Assembly (NCBI GenBank): GCA_040385105.1
Contig: JAZKHY010000013.1
Span: 116,523-180,522 of the forward strand
DNA from: JACMQX01 sp040385105
GTDB taxonomy: Bacteria > Pseudomonadota > Gammaproteobacteria > Burkholderiales > Burkholderiaceae_C
Direction of reading: 5' to 3'
DNA: 64,000 nt
Shown here: positions 42,549-51,712 of the stretch, in pieces
Layout: each line of letters starts with the position of its first letter
Numbering within the stretch: position 1 is the stretch's first letter
The notes under the pieces: generated by a model
The model's input: only the letters and a program-made list of their open reading frames with translations
Told to the model about the DNA's origin: nothing
Databases searched by the model: none
Program-made: the position numbers and the translations under genes

Positions 42549-44387
42549 CTACTTGCGCGCCGGCGGAACATCAGTGCAACTGCCATGCGCGACTTCCGCC
42601 GCCATGCCAATCGACTCACCCAGTGTCGGGTGTGGATGGATCGTCTTGCCGATGTCCACCGCATCTGCGCCCATCTCGATGGCAAGGGCGATCTCGCCGA
42701 TCATGTCGCCGGCATGCGTGCCGACAATGCCGCCGCCGAGGATGCGGCCATGACCGTGAGCCTCTGGAGAGTCGTCGAAGAGGAGCTTGGTGAAGCCTTC
42801 GTCGCGGCCATTGGCAATGGCGCGGCCTGAGGCGTTCCACGGGAACAGGCCCTTCTTCACCTTGATGCCCTGTGCCTTGGCCTGGTCTTCTGTCAGGCCC
42901 ACCCACGCGACTTCAGGGTCGGTGTAGGCGACGCTCGGGATCACGCGGGCGTTGAAGGCGGCGCTGGCCAGCTCCTTGTTGCCCTGCTGCTCGCCTGCGG
43001 CCACTTCGGCCGCCACATGGCCTTCATGCACAGCCTTGTGCGCCAGCATCGGCTGGCCGATGATGTCGCCGATGGCGAAGATGTGCGGCACATTGGTGCG
43101 CATCTGGATGTCCACCGGAATGAAGCCGCGGTCGCCGACGGCGACGCCGGCCTTGTCTGCGCCGATCTTCTTGCCGTTGGGCGTACGGCCCACCGCCTGA
43201 AGCACGAGGTCGTAGGTCTGCGGTGCGGGTGCCGTGCCGCCGTCTTCCGCTGCGGCAAATGTGACCTCGATGCCCGCGGGTGTCGCCTTCGCGCCCACCG
43301 TCTTCGTCTTGAGCATGATGTTGTCAAAGCGCGGCGCATTCATCTTCTGCCAGACCTTGACCAGGTCGCGGTCGGCGCCCTGCATCAGGCCGTCCATCAT
43401 CTCGACCACGTCCAGGCGCGCACCGAGCGACGAATACACCGTGCCCATCTCCAGCCCGATGATGCCGCCGCCCAGGATCAGCATGCGCTTGGGCACGCTG
43501 GTGATGTTGAGCGCGCCGGTGGAGTCCACCACACGCGGATCGTCGGGCATGAACGGCAGGTGGACCGCCTGCGAGCCGGCTGCAATGATGGCGCTCTTGA
43601 ACTTGACCGTCTGCTTTTTGCCGGTAGGTTCCTGGCCCGTGCCGCCGGTTTCCGCCACCTGCAGGTGGTAAGGGTCCAGGAACTCGCCGTAGCCGCGCAC
43701 GATGGTGACCTTGCGCATCTTGGCCATCATGGTCAGGCCGCCGGTGAGCTTGCCCACCACCTTGTCCTTGTGGGCGCGCAGCTTCGCCACATCAACCACA
43801 GGCTTGCCGAAGCTCACGCCCAGCGCCTCGAAGTGGCTGACTTCGTCCATCACCGCCGCCACATGCAGCAGCGCCTTGGACGGGATGCATCCCACATTCA
43901 GGCAGACACCGCCAAGCGTGGCATAGCGCTCGACCAGCACGACCTTGAGGCCGAGGTCCGCTGCACGGAAGGCTGCCGAATAGCCGCCGGGGCCGCCGCC
44001 GAGCACGAGCATGTCGCATTCGATGTCGGCGCCGCCGGAATGGGTTGCGGCTGCAGGGGCCGGTGCAGCGGGCGACTTCGCCGCCGCAGGTGCAGCAGCC
44101 GCCGCTGGAGCCGGCGCGGCTGCTGCTGCAGGAGCAGGCGCCGAAGCACCTGCAGCTTCCAGCGTCAGCACGACCGATCCCTCTTTGACCTTGTCGCCGA
44201 GCTTGACCTTCAGTTCTTTCACTACACCGGCGTGCGACGAAGGGATCTCCATCGATGCCTTGTCGCTTTCAACGGTGATGAGCGACTGCTCGGCCTTGAC
44301 GGTGTCGCCGGCCTTGACCAGCACTTCGATCACGGCCACTTCGTCGAAGTCGCCGATGTCCGGCACCTTGATATCAACAATGCTCAT
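42549..44387 (-). CDS. lpdA: Dihydrolipoyl dehydrogenase with N-terminal lipoyl domain (E3)
   Basis: The E3 of pyruvate dehydrogenase (612 residues), which reoxidises dihydrolipoamide with NAD+. Residues 1 to ~75 are a lipoyl domain (ESDKASMEIPSS, lipoylated Lys), joined by an Ala/Pro hinge to the flavoprotein: FAD-binding GGGPGGYSAAFRAADLG, redox disulfide GGVCLNVGCIPSK, NAD-binding ILGGGIIGLEMG, and the C-terminal active-site HPHPTLGES. ATG 44387 overlaps the stop of the upstream protease gene by 4 nt. A lipoyl domain on E3 is usual in Burkholderiales. Confidence 0.95.
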   Translation of the reverse strand: MSIVDIKVPDIGDFDEVAVIEVLVKAGDTVKAEQSLITVESDKASMEIPSSHAGVVKELKVKLGDKVKEGSVVLTLEAAGASAPAPAAAAAPAPAAAAAPAAAKSPAAPAPAAATHSGGADIECDMLVLGGGPGGYSAAFRAADLGLKVVLVERYATLGGVCLNVGCIPSKALLHVAAVMDEVSHFEALGVSFGKPVVDVAKLRAHKDKVVGKLTGGLTMMAKMRKVTIVRGYGEFLDPYHLQVAETGGTGQEPTGKKQTVKFKSAIIAAGSQAVHLPFMPDDPRVVDSTGALNITSVPKRMLILGGGIIGLEMGTVYSSLGARLDVVEMMDGLMQGADRDLVKVWQKMNAPRFDNIMLKTKTVGAKATPAGIEVTFAAAEDGGTAPAPQTYDLVLQAVGRTPNGKKIGADKAGVAVGDRGFIPVDIQMRTNVPHIFAIGDIIGQPMLAHKAVHEGHVAAEVAAGEQQGNKELASAAFNARVIPSVAYTDPEVAWVGLTEDQAKAQGIKVKKGLFPWNASGRAIANGRDEGFTKLLFDDSPEAHGHGRILGGGIVGTHAGDMIGEIALAIEMGADAVDIGKTIHPHPTLGESIGMAAEVAHGSCTDVPPARK

Positions 44388-44974
44388 TTGGCATCTTTCA
44401 TCTTGAGGGTGTAAACCTCCACCGGCCCGGCGGAGTTCCTGTCGTATTCGCAGCCGGCATTGACGCCGGTGGTGGCCAGTTCCCTGGCTGACTTGGCCTT
44501 GTCCCACGAGGCGTACATCGCGCCCAGCGCAAAACTGCGCCCGGAACCGATGCCCCAGAATTCCTTGAACTCGAAGACTTCGCGGTAGCTGTACAGGCCA
44601 TAGATGCCCGTGCCGTTGGCAATCAGCACGCTGAACTGGCTGGACTCATAAGGGTCGTTGTCTTCTTCCTTGGTTTGGAGGAAGAAGGTGTCCTTGAGCA
44701 GCGGATGCAGCTTGGTGAAGGTCTCGAACACCTCGTCCTTGCTGCCCAGTCGCACCTTGTCGGGCGGCAGCGCCGTCATTGCATTGCGCAGCACCGGAAA
44801 GTGCGCCACCGTCCCGGCCATGCCGATGTAGCTGGTGCCGGTGACGGTGTTGAGCTTGAAGATCTTGCTGTTGCCTTCATAGCGGTGCGACAGGCGCGTG
44901 TCGCCGAAGGTCACCAGCGTGTCTGCGGCAATGGCGACATGCCCGGCTTTCTTGACGACTACAACCGTCGTCAC
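44384..44974 (-). CDS. Betaproteobacterial proteasome homologue (BPH, HslV-like)
   Basis: A 196-residue Ntn-hydrolase of the proteasome beta/HslV superfamily. After removal of Met1 the mature N-terminus would be TTVVVVKKAGHVAIAAD, giving Thr1 as nucleophile and Asp17; a lysine in NSKIFK (about position 36) aligns with HslV Lys33. It lacks the propeptide of true proteasome subunits. The sequence fits the proteasome homologue described from betaproteobacteria better than HslV, which is normally next to hslU. It overlaps aceF and lpdA by 4 nt each, so it is translated with the PDH complex. Substrates unknown. Confidence 0.75.
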   Translation of the reverse strand: MTTVVVVKKAGHVAIAADTLVTFGDTRLSHRYEGNSKIFKLNTVTGTSYIGMAGTVAHFPVLRNAMTALPPDKVRLGSKDEVFETFTKLHPLLKDTFFLQTKEEDNDPYESSQFSVLIANGTGIYGLYSYREVFEFKEFWGIGSGRSFALGAMYASWDKAKSARELATTGVNAGCEYDRNSAGPVEVYTLKMKDAK

Positions 44975-46590
44975 AGCAGGACTCTCCGGAAGTCTCCGAG
45001 GATCTGCCCGAGGTAGGCGTTGAAGCGTGCAGCGGCTGCGCCGTCAATCACGCGGTGGTCCCAGCTCAGCGACAAGGGCAGCATCAGGCGTGGCACGAAC
45101 TGCTTGCCATCCCACACCGGTTCCATCGTGCTCTTGCAGACACCCAGGATGGCGACTTCCGGCGCGTTGATGATGGGCGTGAAGTAGCGCCCTCCTATGC
45201 CGCCCAGCGACGAGATGGTGAAGCAGGCGCCCTGCATGTCGCCGGGGCTCAGCTTGCCGTCGCGCGCCTTCTTGGCCAGCTCGCCCATTTCGGTGGATAT
45301 CTGCAGCACACCCTTCTTGTCGGCGTCCTTGATGACGGGCACGACCAAGCCATTGGGCGTGTCGGCCGCGAAGGCGATGTTGTAGTACTGTTTGAGCACC
45401 AGCTGGTCGCCGTCCAGCGAGGCATTGAACTCGGGGAACTTCTTCAGCGCGGCCACGCAGGCCTTGATGAGGAAGGCGAGCATCGTCACCTTGACGCCTG
45501 ACTTCTCGTTCTCCTTGTTGGTGGAGACGCGGAAGGCTTCCAGGTCGGTGATGTCCGCGTCGTCATGGTTGCAGACATGCGGGATCATGACCCAGTTGCG
45601 GTGCAGGTTGGCGCCGCTGATCTTCTTGATGCGCGACAGGTCCTTGCGTTCGACCGCGCCAAACTTGGTGAAGTCGACCTTGGGCCAGGGCAGCAGACCC
45701 AGCGCCTCGCCCGAGCCGCCGCCGGCTGCGGGCGCCTTGGCCGCCTGCGCCTTCGTGGAAGCTGCGCCGGCCATCACGGCCCTGGTGAAGCCCTGAACGT
45801 CGTCCTGGGTGATGCGGCCCTTGGGGCCAGTGCCCTTGACTTCTTCCAGCGGGACGCCAAGCTCGCGCGCGAACTTGCGCACCGAGGGTGATGCATGCGG
45901 CAGGTGACCCTGTATGGCGGTCGGCTCATGGGCGGGCAAGGCGGCGGTGGGCGCAACGCGCTCTGCGGCCGCGCTGGCCAATGCCGATGCAGCGGCGGCA
46001 GGCGCTGCCGATGCAGCAGCAGTACCTTCCAGAATTGCCAGCAGGTCACCGATGTTGACCTTGTCGCCAACCTTGACCTTGAGTTCCTTGAGCACGCCTG
46101 CTGCAGACGACGGAATCTCCATCGACGCCTTGTCAGACTCCACGGTAATCAGCGACTGCTCTGCCTTGATGGTGTCGCCCACCTTCACCATGACCTCAAT
46201 GACGGCAACATCCTTGAAGTCGCCGATATCAGGCACATGCACTTCCACCGGGCCGGAGGCCGCAGCGGGCGCAGGCGCGGGAGCGGCTGGCGCCGGGGCA
46301 GCTGCAGCAGGTGCAGATGCAGGAGCTGCAGCTGGGGCCGGGGCAGCCGCACCCGCAGCCTCCAGAACCAGCACGACTGACCCCTGCTTGACCTTGTCGC
46401 CAAGCTTGACCTTGACTTCCTTGACCACGCCGGCGGCTGACGATGGAATTTCCATCGACGCCTTGTCCGACTCAACGGTGATCAGCGATTGCTCGGCCTT
46501 GACCGTGTCGCCCACCTTCACCAGCAGTTCGATGACCGCGACTTCGTCAAAGTCGCCGATGTCCGGGACTTGTATATCTACCAATGCCAT
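44971..46590 (-). CDS. aceF: Dihydrolipoyllysine acetyltransferase (E2 of PDH)
   Basis: The 539-residue core of the pyruvate dehydrogenase complex. Two N-terminal lipoyl domains (each with ESDKASMEIPSS) are joined by Ala/Pro hinges. A peripheral subunit-binding domain follows (ASPSVRKFARELGVPLEEVKGTGPKGRI), then the catalytic domain, ending in the LSLSWDHRVIDGA motif with the active His/Asp. It transfers acetyl from lipoyl to CoA. It lies between aceE and the proteasome-like gene, in one operon. Confidence 0.96.
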   Translation of the reverse strand: MALVDIQVPDIGDFDEVAVIELLVKVGDTVKAEQSLITVESDKASMEIPSSAAGVVKEVKVKLGDKVKQGSVVLVLEAAGAAAPAPAAAPASAPAAAAPAPAAPAPAPAAASGPVEVHVPDIGDFKDVAVIEVMVKVGDTIKAEQSLITVESDKASMEIPSSAAGVLKELKVKVGDKVNIGDLLAILEGTAAASAAPAAAASALASAAAERVAPTAALPAHEPTAIQGHLPHASPSVRKFARELGVPLEEVKGTGPKGRITQDDVQGFTRAVMAGAASTKAQAAKAPAAGGGSGEALGLLPWPKVDFTKFGAVERKDLSRIKKISGANLHRNWVMIPHVCNHDDADITDLEAFRVSTNKENEKSGVKVTMLAFLIKACVAALKKFPEFNASLDGDQLVLKQYYNIAFAADTPNGLVVPVIKDADKKGVLQISTEMGELAKKARDGKLSPGDMQGACFTISSLGGIGGRYFTPIINAPEVAILGVCKSTMEPVWDGKQFVPRLMLPLSLSWDHRVIDGAAAARFNAYLGQILGDFRRVLL

Positions 46591-46611
46591 GTTGTGTGTC
46601 TCCGGAAACGG

Positions 46612-49317
46612 TCAGGCGTAAAGCGGGTTGATCTTGTCGGCATTGATGCCGTACTTCTTGATCGCCTCGGCCACCTTGGCCACCGGCACGGTGCCTTCCT
46701 CGCTCAGGGCCTTCAGTGCGGCAACCACGATGTAGTTGCGGTTGACCTCGAAGTGCTCGCGCAGCTTGCTGCGGAAGTCGCTGCGGCCAAAGCCGTCGGT
46801 ACCCAGCACCTTGTAGGTCCGGCCCTTCGGGATGAACGGGCGGATCTGCTCGGCATAGGCCTTCATGTAGTCGGTGGACGCGACCACCGGGCCGGCATGC
46901 TTTTCAAGCTGCTGCGCAACGAACGGGACACGCGCCTTCTCCGTCGGGTGAAGCAGGTTGAAGCGCTCGCAGTCCTGGCCTTCACGGGTGAGTTCATTGA
47001 AGCTCGGGCAGCTCCAGACGTTGGCGGCAACGCCCCACTCTTTCTCCAGCATTTCCTGCGCGGCGATCGACTCGCGCAGGATGGTGCCCGAGCCCAGCAG
47101 CTGAACGCGGGGGGTCAGCTTGGGGCCTTCCTTGCAGAGGTACATGCCCTTGATGATCTGCTCTTCGGTGCCGGGCTGCAGGCCGGGCATGGCGTAGTTC
47201 TCGTTGAGGAGCGTGAGGTAGTAGTACACGTTCTCCTGCTTCTCGACCATCTGCTTCAGGCCATGGTGCAGGATCACGCCCACTTCATGCGCGAAGGTCG
47301 GGTCGTAGCTGATGCAGTTGGGGATGGTGCCCGCCATGATGTGGCTGTGGCCGTCTTCATGCTGCAGGCCTTCGCCGTTGAGCGTGGTGCGCCCGGAGGT
47401 GCCGCCCAGCAGGAAGCCGCGGGCCTGCATGTCGCCGGCCGCCCAGCACAGGTCGCCTACGCGCTGCAGGCCGAACATCGAGTAGTAGATGTAGAACGGC
47501 ACCATGATGCGGTTGTTGGTGCTGTACGACGTGGCCGCCGCGATCCAGCTGGCCATGCCGCCGGCTTCGTTGATGCCCTCCTGCAGGATCTGGCCGGCCT
47601 TGTCTTCCTTGTAGTAGCTCACCTGCTCGCGGTCCTGCGGCGTGTAGAGCTGGCCTTCATGGTTGTAGATGCCGATCTGGCGGAACAGGCCTTCCATGCC
47701 GAAAGTGCGGGCTTCGTCAACCAGGATGGGCACGGCGCGCGGGCCGAGTTCCTTGTCGCGCAGCAGCGTCGTCAGGAAGCGCACATAGGCTTGCGTGGTG
47801 GAAATTTCACGTCCCTCGGCGGTCGGCTCGAGAACCGACTTGAACGTTTCGAGCGGCGGCACCGGGATCTGCTCGTCGGCCTTGGTGCGGCGGTGCGGCA
47901 GATAGCCGCCCAGGGCCTTGCGGCGCTCGTGCAGGTACTTCATCTCGGGGGTGTCGTCGGCCGGCTTGTAGAACGGCAGTTCAGCCAGCTGGCTGTCCGG
48001 GATCGGGATGTTGAAGCGGTCGCGGAAGGCCTTGATGTCCTCGTCGGTCAGCTTCTTGGTCTGGTGGGCGGTGTTCTTGCCCTCGCCGCTCTTGCCCATG
48101 CCGAAGCCCTTGACGGTCTTGATCAGCAGAACCGTGGGCTGGCCCTTGTGGTTGACGGCCGAGTGGTAGGCCGCATACACCTTCTGCGGGTCATGGCCGC
48201 CGCGCTGCAGGCGCCAGATGTCGTCGTCGCTCATCTTGGAGACCATCTCCAGCGTGCGCGGGTCCTGGCCGAAGAAATGCTTGCGCACATAGGCGCCGTC
48301 GTTGGACTTCATGGACTGGTAGTCGCCGTCCAGCGTGTCCATCATGACCTTGCGCAGCGCGCCGTCCTTGTCGCGGGCCAGCAGCGGGTCCCAGTAGCTG
48401 CCCCAGATGAGCTTGATGACGTTCCAGCCGGCGCCGCGGAACTCGCCTTCGAGTTCCTGGATGATCTTGCCGTTGCCGCGCACCGGGCCGTCCAGGCGCT
48501 GCAGGTTGCAGTTGATGACGAAGATCAGGTTGTCGAGCTTCTCGCGCGCGGCCAGGCCGATCGCGCCGAGCGATTCGGGCTCGTCCATCTCGCCGTCGCC
48601 GCAGAAGACCCAGACCTTGCGGTTCTCGGTGTTGGCAATGCCGCGCGCATGCAGGTACTTGAGGAAGCGCGCCTGGTAGATCGCCATGAGCGGGCCCAGG
48701 CCCATGGACACGGTGGGGAACTGCCAGAACTCGGGCATCAGCTTGGGGTGCGGGTAGCTCGACAGGCCCTTGCCATCCACTTCCTGGCGGAAGTTCAGCA
48801 GCTGCTCTTCAGACAGCCGGCCTTCAAGGTAGGCGCGCGCATAGACGCCCGGTGACGAGTGGCCCTGGATGTACAGGCAGTCGCCGCCGTGGTTCTCGCT
48901 CTCGGCATGCCAGAAATGGTTGAAGCCCGCGCCGAACATGTTGGCCAGGGAGGCAAAGGAGCTGATGTGGCCGCCCAGGTCGCCGCCGTCCACAGGGTGG
49001 TGCCGGTTCGCCTTGACCACCATGGCCATGGCGTTCCAGCGCATGTAGGCACGCAGGCGCTCTTCAATCTCGAGGTTGCCGGGGCAACGCTCTTCCTGGT
49101 CGGTCTCGATGGTGTTGACATAGCCCGTGGTGGCCGAGAACGGCATGTCGATGCTGTGCTGGCGGGCGTGTTCAAGGAGTTGTTCAAGGAGGAAGTGCGC
49201 CCGTTCGGGGCCTTCGCTCTCGATGACGGCGGACAGGGCGTCCATCCATTCGCGGGTTTCCTGGCTGTCGGCGTCGTTTGCGGCCGAGCCGAACAGGTTG
49301 TCTGGCACTGCTGACAT
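46612..49317 (-). CDS. aceE: Pyruvate dehydrogenase E1 component (homodimeric)
   Basis: The 901-residue ThDP-dependent decarboxylase that feeds acetyl groups to E2. The homodimeric AceE sequence is clear: IRAYMRWNAMAMVVKAN-like RLRAYMRWNAMAMVV, DLGGHISSFASLANMFGAGFNHFWHA, and the ThDP-binding FCGDGEMDEPESLGAI. AAGGAGA lies 5 nt upstream of ATG 49317; the longer ORF (to 49374) has no better signal. First gene of the operon aceE-aceF-bph-lpdA; the 21-bp gap to aceF supports one transcript. Confidence 0.96.
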   Translation of the reverse strand: MSAVPDNLFGSAANDADSQETREWMDALSAVIESEGPERAHFLLEQLLEHARQHSIDMPFSATTGYVNTIETDQEERCPGNLEIEERLRAYMRWNAMAMVVKANRHHPVDGGDLGGHISSFASLANMFGAGFNHFWHAESENHGGDCLYIQGHSSPGVYARAYLEGRLSEEQLLNFRQEVDGKGLSSYPHPKLMPEFWQFPTVSMGLGPLMAIYQARFLKYLHARGIANTENRKVWVFCGDGEMDEPESLGAIGLAAREKLDNLIFVINCNLQRLDGPVRGNGKIIQELEGEFRGAGWNVIKLIWGSYWDPLLARDKDGALRKVMMDTLDGDYQSMKSNDGAYVRKHFFGQDPRTLEMVSKMSDDDIWRLQRGGHDPQKVYAAYHSAVNHKGQPTVLLIKTVKGFGMGKSGEGKNTAHQTKKLTDEDIKAFRDRFNIPIPDSQLAELPFYKPADDTPEMKYLHERRKALGGYLPHRRTKADEQIPVPPLETFKSVLEPTAEGREISTTQAYVRFLTTLLRDKELGPRAVPILVDEARTFGMEGLFRQIGIYNHEGQLYTPQDREQVSYYKEDKAGQILQEGINEAGGMASWIAAATSYSTNNRIMVPFYIYYSMFGLQRVGDLCWAAGDMQARGFLLGGTSGRTTLNGEGLQHEDGHSHIMAGTIPNCISYDPTFAHEVGVILHHGLKQMVEKQENVYYYLTLLNENYAMPGLQPGTEEQIIKGMYLCKEGPKLTPRVQLLGSGTILRESIAAQEMLEKEWGVAANVWSCPSFNELTREGQDCERFNLLHPTEKARVPFVAQQLEKHAGPVVASTDYMKAYAEQIRPFIPKGRTYKVLGTDGFGRSDFRSKLREHFEVNRNYIVVAALKALSEEGTVPVAKVAEAIKKYGINADKINPLYA

Positions 49318-49525
49318 GCTTGTCTCCTTGTGGGCTATCAGTGACTTTAGTACGGTGACCCTAGTTTCCCACAATATTTCTAAAATTTCAAATAGTGCTT
49401 TTTACTTTCGCATTATGAAATTCAAAACACGAGGTGGCGCTGGCTTGTTTCGCATGATTGGTACTCGCTCCACAGCGGCCTGCTCTATTTAATCGGATGG
49501 CATCAACCAACCAGAGAGGTATGCC
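49318..49525. promoter_or_regulatory. Divergent promoter region of aceE and a Bug receptor
   Basis: This 208-bp gap has an A/T-rich core (49360-49430), unusual for the window, which likely holds the PDH promoter. It includes ATTTCA (about 49385) and TGAAAT (about 49418), a short spaced inverted repeat that could be an operator. No specific regulator site is recognised. Confidence 0.4.
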
Positions 49526-50497
49526 ATGCGACGTCGTTCCCTCATTGCAACAGCCGCCAGTGCAGTCCTGGCCTCACCCTTCGTCCAGGCCCAGGCCTGG
49601 CCCTCGAAATCACTGCGCATGATCGCGCCCTACCCGGCCGGCGGGCCGACGGACACCTTCACCCGCGCCGTGGCCGAAAAGCTCGGCGCGGGCCTGGGCC
49701 AGCCGGTCGTCGTCGAGAACAAGCCCGGCGCCAACACCATCATCGGCGCCAGCCTGGTGGCCAAGGCGCCGGCCGACGGCTACACGCTCTTCATGGGCAG
49801 CTCGACCAGCCTTGCCGTCAACCCGGTGGTCTATACGAGCCTGCCTTATGACCCCGTGGCGGATTTCCAGAACCTGAGCTACTGCGGTGCCTCGCCGCTG
49901 GTCATGGTCGTGCCCGCCTCGCTGCCGGTGCGCAACCTCAAAGAGTTTGCGGAGCTTGCGCGCAAGACGCCGGGCGGGCTGAACCTGGCCACGCCCGGCG
50001 CGGGCGGCGCCCAGCACCTGGCGGGAGAGCTCTTCAACACCATGGCCGGCATCTCGATGACGAGCGTGCCGTTCCAGGGCGGCGCGCCGGCACTGGTGAG
50101 CCTGATGGGCGGGCAGACCCACGCCTTCTATGAGGTCGTGCTCACGGCCATACCGCACCTGAAGGCCGGCAAGCTGCGTGCACTGGCCGTCACGGGCCGC
50201 CAGCGCGTGCCGATGCTGCCTGACGTGCCCACGGTGGCCGAGTCGGGCTTCCCGGGCTACGAGGCGGTGATCTGGTACGGCGTGGTCGCGCCCCGGGGCA
50301 CGCCGGCGCCCGTGGTTGGCCGGCTCAATGCCGAGCTGGTCAAGCTGCTGCAGTCAGCCGAGATGCGCGAGCGCTTCGGGCCGCTGGCGCTGGACCTGTC
50401 GTCCAGCAGCCCGGAAGAGATGACGGAACTGGTGGCACGCGAGCGCAACAAATGGGGCATGGTCGCAAAGAACGCCCGCATCCAGCTGCAGGCCTGA
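49526..50497 (+). CDS. Bug-family periplasmic receptor
   Basis: A 323-residue TctC-like receptor with signal peptide (RRRSLIATAASAVLASPFVQA). Family motifs: WPSKSLRMIAPYPAGGPTDTFTR, ENKPGANTIIGASLVAKAPADGYT and LPYDPVADF, and the late PDVPTVAESG. AGAGAGG is upstream of the ATG. It is monocistronic, at the left edge of a catabolic cluster, and converges with a DapA-family gene across a strong hairpin. Ligand unknown, probably the cluster's substrate or an intermediate. Confidence 0.92.
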   Translation: MRRRSLIATAASAVLASPFVQAQAWPSKSLRMIAPYPAGGPTDTFTRAVAEKLGAGLGQPVVVENKPGANTIIGASLVAKAPADGYTLFMGSSTSLAVNPVVYTSLPYDPVADFQNLSYCGASPLVMVVPASLPVRNLKEFAELARKTPGGLNLATPGAGGAQHLAGELFNTMAGISMTSVPFQGGAPALVSLMGGQTHAFYEVVLTAIPHLKAGKLRALAVTGRQRVPMLPDVPTVAESGFPGYEAVIWYGVVAPRGTPAPVVGRLNAELVKLLQSAEMRERFGPLALDLSSSSPEEMTELVARERNKWGMVAKNARIQLQA

Positions 50498-50504
50498 ACG
50501 TACG

Positions 50505-50528
50505 AAGGGCCTGCGCATGCAGGCCCTT
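50505..50528. terminator. Bidirectional hairpin terminator
   Basis: A perfect 10-bp stem, AAGGGCCTGC with GCAGGCCCTT, and a GCAT loop lies between the convergent Bug receptor and DapA-family genes. There is no long T-run on either side, so efficiency is uncertain. Confidence 0.65.
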
Positions 50529-50568
50529 GTAACGGCGAGAACAACAGGCCGGGGCCGGCGGCGCCCCG

Positions 50569-51462
50569 TTACTTCACCAGGCCCAGTTCACGCAGCAGCA
50601 CGGCCAGGCGGTCGCGGTCAGGCCCTGCCAGCATGCCCACGGGGGCGCGCGGCACACCGACCGGCAGGCCCTGCAGCTCCAGGCCGGTATAGGCCACGCG
50701 CACCAGGCCTTTTTCCATTGCGAACGCACAAACGGGCTGGATGCGCGCAAACAGCGCTGCCGCGGCATCCATGTCGCGCTTGACGCAGGCCAGCTCATAC
50801 AACTGCGACGCAAAGCCCGGAATCACGTTGGAGATGCCGGCATACCAGGCGTCGGCGCCCAGCAGGAAGGCGTCCAGCGCATTGGAGTCACGGCCCGTCG
50901 CCACACGCATGCGGCCGCCCGACAGGCGCCTTGCCGCAGGAATGCGCGCCAGGTCTGGCGAGCTTTCCTTCGTGCGCCAGATGTTCTCGATGGAAGACAG
51001 CCGCGCAATGAAGGCGGAACTCATGTCCACCACCGTCAGGCGCGGGCTGTTGTACGCCACCACCGGCAGCGTCACCGATTCCGCGATGGCCTTGTAGTGG
51101 CCGAAGAGTTCGTCGTCTGACGGGATCCAGTAGGTGATGGGAACGACCAGCAGCGCATCGGCCCCCACATCCTGCGAGAAGCGCGACAGGCGCACCGCCT
51201 CCGCCGTCGTGATGGCCCCGGTGCCCGCCATGACCGGCACCCGCCCTGCCACGTGGTCCACGGCAAAACGGATGACCGTGCGCCGCTCGTCTTCGGTGAA
51301 GGAGCCGATCATGCCGGTGCTGCCGAACACGGTGACGCCATGCACCCCCTGCGCAATGGCATGGTCCAGCAGGCGCCCCAGCGCTGGCAGGTCAAGGTCG
51401 CCATTGGCGCGGGTGGGCGTGACCGAGAACAGGAAGGTGCCGGAGAGGGAGGGATTGCTCAT
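50569..51462 (-). CDS. DapA-family (dihydrodipicolinate synthase-like) aldolase/lyase 1
   Basis: A 297-residue class-I aldolase of the DHDPS/N-acetylneuraminate lyase family. The Schiff-base lysine is K165 (WRTKESSPDL), the catalytic tyrosine Y137 (VVAYNSPR), and the substrate-carboxylate loop GSTG is at 47-50. The GSTG (not GTTGE) loop sets it apart from true DapA, so a role on another 2-oxo acid is likely. ATG 51462 is chosen; the long ORF upstream covers the divergent promoter region. It is a close relative of the second DapA-family gene at 57145-58065. Confidence 0.87.
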   Translation of the reverse strand: MSNPSLSGTFLFSVTPTRANGDLDLPALGRLLDHAIAQGVHGVTVFGSTGMIGSFTEDERRTVIRFAVDHVAGRVPVMAGTGAITTAEAVRLSRFSQDVGADALLVVPITYWIPSDDELFGHYKAIAESVTLPVVAYNSPRLTVVDMSSAFIARLSSIENIWRTKESSPDLARIPAARRLSGGRMRVATGRDSNALDAFLLGADAWYAGISNVIPGFASQLYELACVKRDMDAAAALFARIQPVCAFAMEKGLVRVAYTGLELQGLPVGVPRAPVGMLAGPDRDRLAVLLRELGLVK

Positions 51463-51473
51463 GTGAGTCTCTT

Positions 51474-51632
51474 TCTGTGGTGGTTCTGTGGTGGAAATGG
51501 CGCCATCATCTGGCGGCAGTGGCCTGTCTGCAAGGGCCGGTTCCCAATTTCTGATGGAGCCACTTCTGCTTGGCGCGGTGCGATGGCGTGGCACCCTGAT
51601 ATGCCCGAAAAGTGGTTCTTTACGGGGGCCAC
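51474..51632. promoter_or_regulatory. Divergent promoter region with GGAGCCAC-type half sites
   Basis: Between the DapA-family gene and the next Bug gene lies an 11-bp tandem (TCTGTGGTGG at 51474 and 51485). ATTTCTG-AT-GGAGCCAC is at 51547-51563 and GTGGTTCTTTACGGGGGCCAC at about 51612-51632, whose ends are inverted GTGG/CCAC. The GGAGCCAC element also occurs upstream of the NIPSNAP operon and between mocR and its divergent gene. Confidence 0.5.
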
Positions 51633-51712
51633 GATCGGGAGGAACCTTGGGTCCGGCCGCATGGAAGCGGCACCGATCTTGCCTCAAGCCCCAACGCCCC
51701 ATGGAGAAGTTC

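Noticed and set aside
44384..44974. Calling the PDH-operon protease hslV
   Set aside because: No hslU is adjacent, and the sequence and context fit the betaproteobacterial proteasome homologue better.
46489..48855. 788-codon open frame antisense to aceE
   Set aside because: It lies entirely opposite a certain aceE gene; long antisense frames are expected in GC-rich coding DNA, and its translation has no domain.
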